10,309 nucleotides of DNA from Candidatus Gerdarchaeota archaeon (GCA_016839405.1 JAEOUJ010000250.1:1-10309); one strand, 5' to 3'; positions 1 to 6,642 are shown, counted from the first letter of the stretch. A program made the numbers and translations. The notes: generated from the letters alone by a model not told the origin.

Positions 1-2
1 TA

Positions 3-506
3 ATCGGAGCAGAGGAAAATACTGCTGATAGATTATTAGCTGAGATGTGGTTGGAATTAACAAAAGGAGCTTTAAAGTCAAAGCTAAGATCAGATATTCT
101 AACTTTTATCAAAAGAGCAGATGAGGTAGCAAATTATGCAAAAAGAGCAGGAGAGAATTTTCTTATCCTACATAATTTAAAGTTACCAGACCATATTTTT
201 GAAGAAATCCTAAAAGCATGTGAATTAATACATATGTCTATTGAAAAACTTGCAGAAGCATTATCAATTTATAGAAAAGATATTCAACGAACAGTTGATA
301 TAACAACTGAAATAAGTTTTCTAGAACATCAAGTTGATGGACTTTATTCTCGATTGAAAAATCACTACTTTGACTATCAAAAATTCTCAGATAATTTTGG
401 TGGCCTAGTTATTTTTGATCACGCAATGAGAGATCTTGAAAAAGCAGCAAATTCTGCTGAAGATGCATCTGATGTATTGCGATCAATTGTGATTAGTGAA
501 GTATAA
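3..506 (+). CDS. DUF47 / PhoU-like putative phosphate transport regulator, 5' truncated
   Basis: The frame is open from the window edge (first full codon at 3), so the true start lies upstream and an internal ATG at 45 is not the start. About 167 codons remain; the DUF47 (TIGR00153) family is usually somewhat over 200 residues, so roughly the first quarter is missing. The protein is predicted all-helical and soluble. It shows the family's repeated acidic pattern: E-E-N-T-A-D near the edge, E-H-Q-V-D-G-L in the second half, and a C-terminal L-E-K-A-A-N-S-A-E-D-A-S-D segment. In PhoU-like proteins such ExxxD patterns bind metal clusters. It is followed after 37 bases by a PiT permease gene, the usual partner of DUF47 genes in bacteria and archaea, so it probably modulates that permease. 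The family assignment is firm; the regulatory role is inferred from family and context. Confidence 0.85.
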   Translation: MGAEENTADRLLAEMWLELTKGALKSKLRSDILTFIKRADEVANYAKRAGENFLILHNLKLPDHIFEEILKACELIHMSIEKLAEALSIYRKDIQRTVDITTEISFLEHQVDGLYSRLKNHYFDYQKFSDNFGGLVIFDHAMRDLEKAANSAEDASDVLRSIVISEV

Positions 507-543
507 TATTGAAAAATAGAGAAGATAAATCTAACATGATGCA

Positions 544-1557
544 ATGGGATGTTTAATGGTCGAAGTAATAACTATTGTTCTTGGAATCGTATCACTTTTA
601 TTAGCTTTTGCCATAGGCGCAAATGATGAAACGTTCGCTTCTGTTGTAGGTGTCAAAAGGCTTTCTGTTAGAACTGCAGTAATTATGGGTGCAATTATAG
701 CAATTATAGGTGGTTATTTCCTTTCTGAAAAAGTTGGTAAAACTTTACGAGATGACATTTCTCCTGACTTATTTGACGATATAATTAATCCTGATCAAAA
801 TCCCATTTTAATTTCAATTTATGTGGCAATGGCAATTAGCTTAATTTTGGCATCAGTTTTTGGATTACCAATTTCTTCTACTGAAGCATTAGTTGGATCA
901 ATACTTGGATTGTCTATTGCCAAAGGGCAGAAAATCGAATGGGGTTGGAGTGGCATGGGAAAGGTTTTAACTACCTGGATTACTTCTCCAATTATTGGTT
1001 TTGTTATTTCATTTTTAATAATGAAATTAGTTAGATATATTCTAGGGAAGAGTATTAACAGCTTCAGAAAACATGAAAATGCAAATACAATATTTGGTGT
1101 TCTTTTATTAGCAATGGTAGTATGGACTGGTTTATCAAGGGCAGGAAATGATATAAATAACGCAATAGCTCCTATTGTTCCATTATTTGAGGATTTTGGG
1201 TATTGGGGTCAAAGACTACCTCTTCTAATCGGAGGAATAGGATTAGGTGCTGGTTTAATAATTATTGGCTGGAGAGTACTAAAAACTTTAGGGAATGAAG
1301 TTGTTGAATTAACACCAGAGTCAGCTTTTGTAACTGAAGGTTCAGCAGCAATGATAGTGTTTATTGCAGTTATTATAGGAATCCCAGTTTCAGGAACTAT
1401 GGTTTTAGTATCAGCTTTTATAGGCGCTGGTGTTGGAATGAAGAAACCTATTAATTTAAAAACAGTACGAATGATTGTCTTGTTTGTTGTTCTAACTCCA
1501 ATTATAAGTGGTTTAATTGCGGTTGGCTGCTATTTTGGGATAAGGTGGATGTTTTAG
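544..1557 (+). CDS. PiT-family inorganic phosphate permease
   Basis: Integral membrane protein of 337 residues that should import phosphate coupled to a cation gradient (H+ or Na+), the low-affinity route. It has the two inverted PiT repeats. The first has G-A-N-D at residues 25-28 and P-I-S-S-T-E at 109-114; the second has A-G-N-D-I-N-N-A at 200-207 and P-V-S-G-T-M at 281-286. Roughly ten hydrophobic segments are visible. Both 'P-[IV]-S-T-T-H'-like motifs lack the usual histidine (E114 and M286 instead), and the first GAND is followed by E-T-F-A rather than V-A-N-A. The start is uncertain: ATG 544 gives MGCLMVEV, while ATG 556 (MVEVITIVLG) fits the usual short N terminus better; neither has a strong ribosome binding site. 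It lies between two DUF47-like genes and ends at or just beyond the start of the next, suggesting one transcript. Ion specificity cannot be told. Confidence 0.92.
   Translation: MGCLMVEVITIVLGIVSLLLAFAIGANDETFASVVGVKRLSVRTAVIMGAIIAIIGGYFLSEKVGKTLRDDISPDLFDDIINPDQNPILISIYVAMAISLILASVFGLPISSTEALVGSILGLSIAKGQKIEWGWSGMGKVLTTWITSPIIGFVISFLIMKLVRYILGKSINSFRKHENANTIFGVLLLAMVVWTGLSRAGNDINNAIAPIVPLFEDFGYWGQRLPLLIGGIGLGAGLIIIGWRVLKTLGNEVVELTPESAFVTEGSAAMIVFIAVIIGIPVSGTMVLVSAFIGAGVGMKKPINLKTVRMIVLFVVLTPIISGLIAVGCYFGIRWMF
1542..1548 (+). promoter_or_regulatory. Ribosome binding site deciding between two starts of the cysteine-rich DUF47-like gene
   Basis: AAGGTGG lies 11 bases before ATG 1560 and overlaps the alternative GTG 1545. 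As a Shine-Dalgarno element it can only serve ATG 1560, which would leave a 2-base gap after the PiT stop codon. This favours the shorter product beginning M-F-E-R-I-L-G-F. The spacing is slightly long, so the call is moderate. Confidence 0.45.
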
Positions 1558-2237
1558 AAATGTTTGAACGAATATTAGGATTTAGAAGCATACAAAGGAA
1601 AATTGAACATAAATTAATTCAATTATCATTTATTCCAAGTAAATATTTTGAATCTCTATATGTTGAATGTGGAACTAAAATCACATGCCATACTTGTGAT
1701 ATATGTGAAATTGAAGAGAAAACAGTTCGTGATGAACTACTTAAATTAATGAAAAGAGGAAAAGTAGATACAAAAATTGAATTAGAAAAATTCCTTTTAT
1801 TTGAAAGAATTAATGCTGTATATGTTAAAAGTAGTGGCATACGACTATTAATGAATGAACATGTAAATAAAATGAGTAAACAAAATTATAATAGGTTAGT
1901 AGAAATTCTAAAAGAATGTTCAATAGCAGCTAAATTAATGCATCAATCAGTAAAGCTGTTGTATGATAATTATGATAAGGCATTAGAAAAAGTTGAAGAA
2001 TTAAAAACAAAATGCAATAAAATAATAGAAGGGCTTTTCTCTTTCAGATTTTGCGATAGAGATGGAGATGGAATTTTAGAATATTCATTTGAAGACCCTG
2101 AATTATTAATAGGGAATTCATTAAGAAGTTCATTGCAAGAAATGATAAATGTTGGTGATAAGATTATTCATATAATTAAAACATTTAGCTTTAATCATCA
2201 ATCAATAAAGGAAAAAGAAGGAGAAAAAAAGAAGTAG
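1545..2237 (+). CDS. Divergent DUF47/PhoU-like protein with Cys4 cluster and EF-hand-like loop
   Basis: Predicted soluble, mostly helical protein of 230 residues from GTG 1545 (13-base overlap with the PiT gene), or 225 from ATG 1560. The ATG is preceded by AAGGTGG at 1542-1548 and may be the real start. From residue 55 on (E-I-E-E-K-T-V-R-D-E-L-L) it can be aligned by eye with the DUF47 protein upstream of the permease (E-E-N-T-A-D-R-L-L onward), so it looks like a diverged relative. Cysteines 42, 48, 51 and 54 (C-x5-C-x2-C-x2-C) form a compact cluster that could bind zinc or an iron-sulfur centre. Residues 171-184 read D-R-D-G-D-G-I-L-E-Y-S-F-E-D, close to a calcium EF-hand loop but with the final acidic residue one position late. 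The tail is lysine-rich. Position after PiT suggests a role in controlling phosphate uptake; the biochemical function is unknown. Confidence 0.72.
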   Translation: MDVLEMFERILGFRSIQRKIEHKLIQLSFIPSKYFESLYVECGTKITCHTCDICEIEEKTVRDELLKLMKRGKVDTKIELEKFLLFERINAVYVKSSGIRLLMNEHVNKMSKQNYNRLVEILKECSIAAKLMHQSVKLLYDNYDKALEKVEELKTKCNKIIEGLFSFRFCDRDGDGILEYSFEDPELLIGNSLRSSLQEMINVGDKIIHIIKTFSFNHQSIKEKEGEKKK

Positions 2238-2241
2238 AATT

Positions 2242-2265
2242 TTGATCAATAAGTGTTGATTTTTT
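2242..2265 (+). terminator. Hairpin plus T-run ending the DUF47-PiT operon
   Basis: ATCAA (2245-2249) pairs with TTGAT (2256-2260) around a 6-base loop, and six T residues run 2260-2265. This resembles an intrinsic terminator in the 27 bases between the convergent DUF47-like and purP genes. On the opposite strand a T7 tract (2230-2224), inside the end of the DUF47-like gene, could end purP transcription. The stem is short and AT-rich. Confidence 0.5.
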
Positions 2266-3272
2266 CATACTTCTTTTAATTTTGGCGAATCGACAATTAT
2301 TTCTTCAATTTTATTTTGAGCATATGCATTCTTAATTTCTCGAGCAATTCTTTTACCCATATACATAGACTCTCCCCATAAAGTATTAGCATAAGTGTTA
2401 CCATTTGGAACCCATACTGTTGTTCCAGCTACTATCCTTCCAGAGAATTCAAAAGCATAGACTTTTGGCTCGGGTGTTACTATTGTTTCAATACAGAAAG
2501 GTCCTACTAGTCCCGTTTGCTTAACAAAATTATCGCCCATTTTTTGATATTCTGGAACAAGAGATTCGCGAACAATTATAGGAATGTTGCCAACAACAGT
2601 AAATGATGGCTCTTCAGTAGATACAAGAAATTGTGAATTAGCATTTGATTCAAGCCTTCTATCAAAACCAAGTAGTTCACATCGATTCATTAAAGGAGAA
2701 CTAAAATAATGCGCATAAATTGAAACACCACTAACATATTCTTGGATAAAATCAACCATTTTACCTTTACTTTTTCCTAGGAAATCGTTTTTATCAATGG
2801 CAATAAAATAGCCTTTACCACCTTCAGCTCCATGAACTTTTACCATCACGGGTCTATCAATTAAATTGGGATTATCAAAAACCATTGGAATTCTAATATT
2901 AGCAGCTCCCAATAAACCTGAATTTCGATTTCTGAATCCTTCATATGCAAGGATTTTTACACCACCAAATATTGGATGCTTTATTTGTTTTAGATCTTTT
3001 ACAGATAAATAACGAACAAATGAACCATGAGGTACAATTATCACATTATTTTCAATAGAATTAAATTTCCTAACTATCTCATTTGAGTCATTATAATGTT
3101 TTACACGTAAGATATTGATTTTATCTAGTATGTTTGGATATTGAGACCAAAGTTCCCAATCTCTATCAAAAACTACTGCGTAAACATCTAAGCCTTCTTC
3201 CAATGCACCAGGTATTATATTATAAAATGATGAATGAGAACTTGTTGTTGCTATAGCTACTTTTTGCCCCAT
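2265..3272 (-). CDS. purP: PurP-type formate-dependent AICAR ligase (FAICAR synthetase) family
   Basis: ATP-grasp enzyme of 335 residues. Characterised PurP converts AICAR, formate and ATP to FAICAR, ADP and phosphate in purine synthesis, replacing the folate-dependent transformylase. Matches to the family that I recognise are V-P-H-G-S-F at 80-85, K-V-H-G-A-E-G-G-K-G-Y-F at 145-156 (ATP-grasp glycine loop), H-Y-F-S-S-P at 188-193, G-N-I-P-I-I-V-R-E-S-L at 228-238, G-P-F-C at 257-260, F-E-F-S-G-R-I-V-A-G-T at 274-284 and the C-terminal M-G-K-R-I-A-R-E-I at 305-313. The N terminus is shorter by roughly 15-20 residues than the Methanocaldococcus enzyme. Some archaea carry two PurP paralogues, one of unclear function, so the exact substrate here is less sure than the family. 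It stands alone between phosphate genes, with no other purine gene in view. Confidence 0.88.
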   Translation of the reverse strand: MGQKVAIATTSSHSSFYNIIPGALEEGLDVYAVVFDRDWELWSQYPNILDKINILRVKHYNDSNEIVRKFNSIENNVIIVPHGSFVRYLSVKDLKQIKHPIFGGVKILAYEGFRNRNSGLLGAANIRIPMVFDNPNLIDRPVMVKVHGAEGGKGYFIAIDKNDFLGKSKGKMVDFIQEYVSGVSIYAHYFSSPLMNRCELLGFDRRLESNANSQFLVSTEEPSFTVVGNIPIIVRESLVPEYQKMGDNFVKQTGLVGPFCIETIVTPEPKVYAFEFSGRIVAGTTVWVPNGNTYANTLWGESMYMGKRIAREIKNAYAQNKIEEIIVDSPKLKEV

Positions 3273-3288
3273 AATTTCACAACATAAA

Positions 3289-3300
3289 TTGATATAATTT
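3289..3300 (-). promoter_or_regulatory. Candidate TATA box of purP
   Basis: On the minus strand AAATTATATCA sits about 22-25 bases before the purP ATG (3272). With archaeal spacing, transcription would start at or very near the ATG, giving a leaderless or almost leaderless message. Only a weak GTGA is present as a possible ribosome binding site, which fits that reading. The surroundings are AT-rich, so this is tentative. Confidence 0.35.
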
Positions 3301-3321
3301 GAAAGAAATAAAAGTAGCTAT

Positions 3322-3375
3322 AAAAAATTATTGTAATAATTTATTGTAAAAGAATAATAAAAAATTGGAAAAAAA
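3322..3375 (-). terminator. Terminator region after pstA (U-tracts and AT hairpin)
   Basis: Just after the pstA stop codon the minus strand has T7 (3375-3369), then T6 (3364-3359). These are followed by a perfect 8-base inverted repeat, AAATTATT/AATAATTT with a 2-base loop (3342-3325), running into a further T6 (3327-3322). Archaeal RNA polymerase stops at U-tracts, so this is the likely end of the pstSCA message. The hairpin contains no G-C pair in its stem, so its folding contribution is doubtful. Confidence 0.5.
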
Positions 3376-3384
3376 TATTTTTGA

Positions 3385-4554
3385 TTACATTCCAGCTCGT
3401 TTTTTCTCAGCTTGATTCCTTACCCTAATTGCTATTCCATTTAAGGAAAAAACAATTGAAATTAAAACTAAAGCAATTAACCACATTACATTTTCATATT
3501 TAGCAATACCACCTGGTAATAAAGGCAAATTATACATTGTGTATGGTAGATTCATGAAAGTTCCTGTAAAACCACTGAATACTTTATTAAAGATAATACC
3601 AGAACCAACAAACAAAACTGCAGCTGTTTCACCAGCTGCACGGCCTAATGAAAGAATAACGCCAGTTGTTATGCCAGGTAATGCAGGAGGTAAAACAACA
3701 AAACGAATTGTGCGCCATTTAGTAGCACCTAATGCAAAGCTTCCTTCTCGATATGTATTTGGAACGCTTTTTAACGCTTCTTGTGATGTTCTAATAATGG
3801 TTGGGAGAAGCATACAAGCTAAAGTCAACCAACCACCAATCATAGAATCTCCTAAACCTAAGGTTATGCTGAAAAAGGAATATCCAAAGAAACCTATAAC
3901 AACAGAGGGAACTCCTGCTAGATTATTAATACCTTGATCAATTATTGACACCAAAAAACCTCCTCGTGTATATTCGGTTAAATAAATAGCAGCAGATAAT
4001 CCAAGAGGTAATGCAATAAATATAGAACCAAAAATTAATAGAAATGTACCTAATATAGCAGGAAATATCCCATATCGCTCTTCTGAATAGCTGAAAGTTG
4101 AAAAAATTAATTTGAAACTAAAATTTTGAAAACCTCTAACAATTATGAAACCTAGAAATATTCCTAGAATAACCAAAATAAAAATTGCTGATGATGCTAA
4201 CAAAACATAAGCAGTCTTTTGCGATTGTTTAGGAGTTAAGAGACGATTTCTTCTTGGTAAATCTTCAAAGCTGATTTTACTATAATCCCTTTCGATTAGT
4301 TTTTGTGTTTTTGTTTCCTTTCTAGCGTTCAAATATCTGATAAGTAATATGGTTGAAATTAAAAATAATATCACTCCAAAAAAGAAAGATGTTATTGTAA
4401 TACCTTCTTTGATTTCTTCATTAATGGTTACAATTGATGTAACAATTCCTGTAATAATCAAAGAAACTCCAATAATATATATAGCAACAATTAAAATTAT
4501 TTTAAACAAAATTTGTTTATCTATAGGAGTTTTATTTTTTACTAATATCATCAT
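3385..4554 (-). CDS. pstA: Phosphate ABC transporter permease PstA with N-terminal membrane extension
   Basis: One of the two membrane subunits of the high-affinity phosphate importer. The core, from about residue 113, has the usual six hydrophobic segments, Y-G-I-F-P-A-I-L-G-T at 161-170 and the ATPase-contacting EAA loop at 270-289 (E-G-S-F-A-L-G-A-T-K-W...). G-R-A-A-G-E-T-A-A follows at 304-312, the family's conserved segment after the loop. At 389 residues it is about 90-100 longer than the Escherichia coli protein. The extra N-terminal part has two predicted membrane segments (about 17-42 and 53-75) and a charged linker (76-112) rich in K, R and E. Its ATGATG start overlaps the pstC stop in an ATGA arrangement, implying coupled translation; the second ATG (4551) is an alternative start. 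PstA rather than PstC is assigned by the L-P-P-A-L-P-G-I-T-T-G-V-I segment and by order. Confidence 0.93.
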   Translation of the reverse strand: MMILVKNKTPIDKQILFKIILIVAIYIIGVSLIITGIVTSIVTINEEIKEGITITSFFFGVILFLISTILLIRYLNARKETKTQKLIERDYSKISFEDLPRRNRLLTPKQSQKTAYVLLASSAIFILVILGIFLGFIIVRGFQNFSFKLIFSTFSYSEERYGIFPAILGTFLLIFGSIFIALPLGLSAAIYLTEYTRGGFLVSIIDQGINNLAGVPSVVIGFFGYSFFSITLGLGDSMIGGWLTLACMLLPTIIRTSQEALKSVPNTYREGSFALGATKWRTIRFVVLPPALPGITTGVILSLGRAAGETAAVLFVGSGIIFNKVFSGFTGTFMNLPYTMYNLPLLPGGIAKYENVMWLIALVLISIVFSLNGIAIRVRNQAEKKRAGM

Positions 4555-5486
4555 CTTTGCCTACTAAATTGTTTTGTAAATCTCTTTATGATTATATCTC
4601 CAACCAAATTAATGAAGAAGGTTATAAGAAATAAAACACAAGCAACACCAAATAGGGCATGATATTCAGTACTTCCTTGTGCTGTTTCTAAAATACCTTT
4701 AGCTAAAATAGAAGTTAAAGTATCTACTCCACGGAAAATATTCCACTGAAGATTTTTACCTCCGCCAGATAAATAATACACAGCCATGGTTTCCCCAATT
4801 GCTCGAGCAAATCCTAAAATATATGCTGCAGTAAGCCCTGAACTTGATGCTGGTACAACAATTTTTCGAATCGTTTGCCATTTTGTGGCACCAAGAGCAT
4901 ATGAACCTTCTCTATAAGTTCTTGGAACAGCTTTAATTGAATCATCAGCAATTGTTATGATTGTAGGTATTATCATAATTGACAAAACAATTCCAGCTGT
5001 GAAAGCTGTTCTTCCAGTAACCCAACCTAAAACATTTTGGAAAAACAGAACAAGTGTTCTCCAACCTATAAAACCATAAACGATTGATGGAATACTTGCA
5101 AGCATTTCAATAACAGGTTTCATGATTTTTCTCACAATATCAGGAGCTAATTCGGATAGGTAAATTGCACAAGCTGTACCAACAGGTATTGCAATAACAG
5201 CAGCAATAACTACTACTAGGAAAGTTCCTACAATCATTGGAAAAATACCATATTGTTCATGAGGAGTATCCCATTCATTGCCAAAAATATACTTAATAAA
5301 ACCATATTCAGGAAGAATTTGGTAACCTTCCATAAATGTAAAGATAAAAACCAATAAAACAATAATAACAGAAAGACTTGCTGCAATAAGAAAAATAATT
5401 TGTTGTTTTGTTGTTTTTTGTTTACCAATATCAAGTATCATCATACTTGAGTCATTTTTTTTGGTAATAATTTCTTCTTGCACCAA
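4551..5486 (-). CDS. pstC: Phosphate ABC transporter permease PstC
   Basis: Membrane subunit of the Pst phosphate importer, 311 residues, near the usual family length. There is an N-terminal membrane segment at about 29-51, then Q-Y-G-I-F-P-M-I-V-G-T at 78-88, P-V-G-T-A-C-A-I-Y-L-S-E at 101-112, and S-I-P-S-I-V-Y-G-F at 131-139. The EAA loop for PstB contact is at 193-212, followed by A-R-A-I-G-E-T-M-A-V at 227-236, typical of PstC. The start is TTG: an in-frame TAA lies 2 codons upstream (5490-5492), and GAGGA (5498-5494) sits 7 bases before the TTG. GTG at 5483, spaced 10 bases, is the alternative. It lies 100 bases after pstS and overlaps pstA by 4 bases. Confidence 0.94.
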   Translation of the reverse strand: MVQEEIITKKNDSSMMILDIGKQKTTKQQIIFLIAASLSVIIVLLVFIFTFMEGYQILPEYGFIKYIFGNEWDTPHEQYGIFPMIVGTFLVVVIAAVIAIPVGTACAIYLSELAPDIVRKIMKPVIEMLASIPSIVYGFIGWRTLVLFFQNVLGWVTGRTAFTAGIVLSIMIIPTIITIADDSIKAVPRTYREGSYALGATKWQTIRKIVVPASSSGLTAAYILGFARAIGETMAVYYLSGGGKNLQWNIFRGVDTLTSILAKGILETAQGSTEYHALFGVACVLFLITFFINLVGDIIIKRFTKQFSRQR

Positions 5487-5493
5487 TGATTAG

Positions 5494-5498
5494 TCCTC
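5494..5498 (-). promoter_or_regulatory. Ribosome binding site fixing the TTG start of pstC
   Basis: GAGGA on the minus strand lies 7 bases before TTG 5486 and 10 before GTG 5483. An in-frame stop codon between it and the TTG excludes a longer protein, and the first in-frame ATG is at codon 15, too far away. A non-ATG start is therefore well supported. Confidence 0.6.
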
Positions 5499-5562
5499 AT
5501 CGAATGTTTGTTTTTTTTCGTTTTCTTTTAAATTTTTCTTGATTTTTAGTAGTGGATATTGA

Positions 5563-5579
5563 GAGAAATTTTATTTCTC
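5563..5579 (-). repeat. Perfect stem-loop between pstS and pstC
   Basis: GAGAAAT and ATTTCTC form a perfect 7-base-pair stem around a TTT loop (AAA on the transcribed strand), 7 bases after the pstS stop codon. No T-run follows on the minus strand, so it is not a simple terminator. In many ABC importer operons such a hairpin after the binding-protein gene protects its message or limits read-through, so that more binding protein than permease is made. That function is inferred here. The remaining linker to pstC is A-rich and looks unstructured. Confidence 0.5.
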
Positions 5580-5586
5580 CAATAAT

Positions 5587-6492
5587 TTATGTAAGATCAT
5601 CTCTTTTAGTTTGAATTGCTATGTATCCAACGGAATCAACATAATATTGAGCTGTTGGGCTAAAAAGCCATTGAACATATTCCCATATCATTGAATCTAC
5701 TCCTGGATAACCAAGAGTAACAATAAAAAGATCTCTTGAAATATCGTAACTTCCATCAAGAATTGTTTCTTTTGTTGGCTCAACACCATCAACATAAACA
5801 GTCTTTACTGTTGAATCTAAATAAGCAAGTCCACAATATCCAATAGCTTGAGGATTGGTTCCTATTTCTGTTACAACATCAGCATTAGAAGTTTTTTCTT
5901 GGAACCCTTCAACATAATCATCATCACCAAGAACTATTTCATCAAATGAACCACGAGTACCTGATGCAGAATCTCTAGCTATTACTAGAATATCTCCTGT
6001 TAAACCATTTCCTGCTAATAGTGGATCATCCCAAGTAGTAATTGTTCCATTAAAAATAGATTTGATTTCATCAATAGTTAAATCAAAGCTAGTTGTAACA
6101 CTTGAATGAGTAATTACCGCCAAACCATCTTTGGCAATTGAATAGACTCTCAAATACTCTTCATTTGTAGTATAAGCAGTATCGTTCTCAGATGATTTAA
6201 CAGCTCTTGAAGATACAGCAACATCGGCTTCTCCAACAATAAGAGCTGAAATACCAGTTCCAGAACCAGCAAATGAACCTTCTATAACTACCCCAGGATG
6301 AGTAGCTTCAAAATGATCTACTGTAGCTAAAATAATTGGTTCTACCGTAGTTGACCCTTTAACTGTTAATGTTATAGAAGTGCCTTCTCCGTTAAAAAAT
6401 GCCCAACCGATAAGAACACCAGCACCCGTACCAATTGGAATTAATGCAATTAATATCCATGTCAGCAGATTGCTTGTTTTTCCAAATGACAT
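5587..6492 (-). CDS. pstS: Phosphate-binding protein PstS (membrane-anchored)
   Basis: Extracellular solute-binding subunit that captures phosphate and delivers it to PstC-PstA. Of its 301 residues, 9-32 form a hydrophobic segment without a lipobox cysteine, so it is probably held by an uncleaved or signal-anchor helix rather than by lipid. Phosphate-binding signatures are K-G-S-T-T-V-E-P at 45-52, F-A-G-S-G-T-G at 74-80, the A-D-V-A-V-S-S-R segment at 89-96 and R-D-S-A-S-G-T-R-G-S-F at 173-183. The order of the two lobes is normal, and the C-terminal Y-V-D-S-V-G-Y-I region is intact. GGTGA (6507-6503) precedes the ATG by 10 bases. It is the first gene of the pstSCA unit and is transcribed divergently from the AbrB-PhoU regulator. 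Confidence 0.95.
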   Translation of the reverse strand: MSFGKTSNLLTWILIALIPIGTGAGVLIGWAFFNGEGTSITLTVKGSTTVEPIILATVDHFEATHPGVVIEGSFAGSGTGISALIVGEADVAVSSRAVKSSENDTAYTTNEEYLRVYSIAKDGLAVITHSSVTTSFDLTIDEIKSIFNGTITTWDDPLLAGNGLTGDILVIARDSASGTRGSFDEIVLGDDDYVEGFQEKTSNADVVTEIGTNPQAIGYCGLAYLDSTVKTVYVDGVEPTKETILDGSYDISRDLFIVTLGYPGVDSMIWEYVQWLFSPTAQYYVDSVGYIAIQTKRDDLT

Positions 6493-6544
6493 TTTTATTT
6501 ATTCACCACATTTCTATATTAATTCTAATTTCATCAATGTTTGG

Positions 6545-6556
6545 TTATAAAATAAT
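6545..6556 (-). promoter_or_regulatory. Candidate TATA box of pstSCA
   Basis: ATTATTTTATAA on the minus strand lies about 55-60 bases before the pstS ATG. With the archaeal distance of about 25-27 bases, transcription would start near 6522. That leaves a leader of about 30 bases containing the GGTGA ribosome binding site. Position and sequence are consistent with a promoter, but AT-rich surroundings make chance matches common. Confidence 0.45.
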
Positions 6557-6600
6557 AATTTTGTGAGTATTCTATAGTGAAATAATTATAACAATTTTGG

Positions 6601-6630
6601 GTATATAGACAGAATAAATAAGTATATAGA
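6601..6630 (+). repeat. 9-base direct repeat GTATATAGA, 21-base period, between divergent promoters
   Basis: GTATATAGA occurs at 6601-6609 and again at 6622-6630, exactly 21 bases apart, which is two helical turns. The pair lies between the candidate TATA boxes of pstS (minus) and of the AbrB-PhoU gene (plus). A regulator bound to one face of the DNA could reach both promoters. It is a candidate operator for phosphate control; binding is not shown by sequence. Confidence 0.4.
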
Positions 6631-6642
6631 TTGAAGAACAAA

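Noticed and set aside
45..47. ATG as the start of the first gene
   Set aside because: The frame is open upstream to the window edge and the upstream codons encode part of the DUF47 acidic motif, so the start is outside the window.
1619..1840. Minus-strand open frame of 73 codons
   Set aside because: Lies wholly antisense inside the DUF47-like gene, has no recognisable motif and starts without a ribosome binding site.
2055..2096. Calcium-binding EF-hand as a firm domain call
   Set aside because: The loop has D, D, D, G, L and E at the right places, but position 12 is phenylalanine with the acidic residue at 13, and no paired hand is visible. It is kept only as EF-hand-like.
3328..3349. Direct repeat TTATTGTAA, 13 bases apart, as an operator or repeat array
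   Set aside because: Only two copies in nearly pure AT sequence, overlapping the likely pstA terminator. It is too weak to call separately.
3539..3937. Plus-strand open frame of 132 codons
   Set aside because: Antisense shadow of the well-conserved pstA core. Its composition follows from the pstA codons and it has no family features.
4349..4567. Plus-strand open frame of 72 codons, hydrophobic
   Set aside because: Antisense to the pstA N-terminal membrane helices, which explains its hydrophobic composition.
5234..5434. Minus-strand open frame of 66 codons
   Set aside because: Shifted-frame shadow inside pstC.
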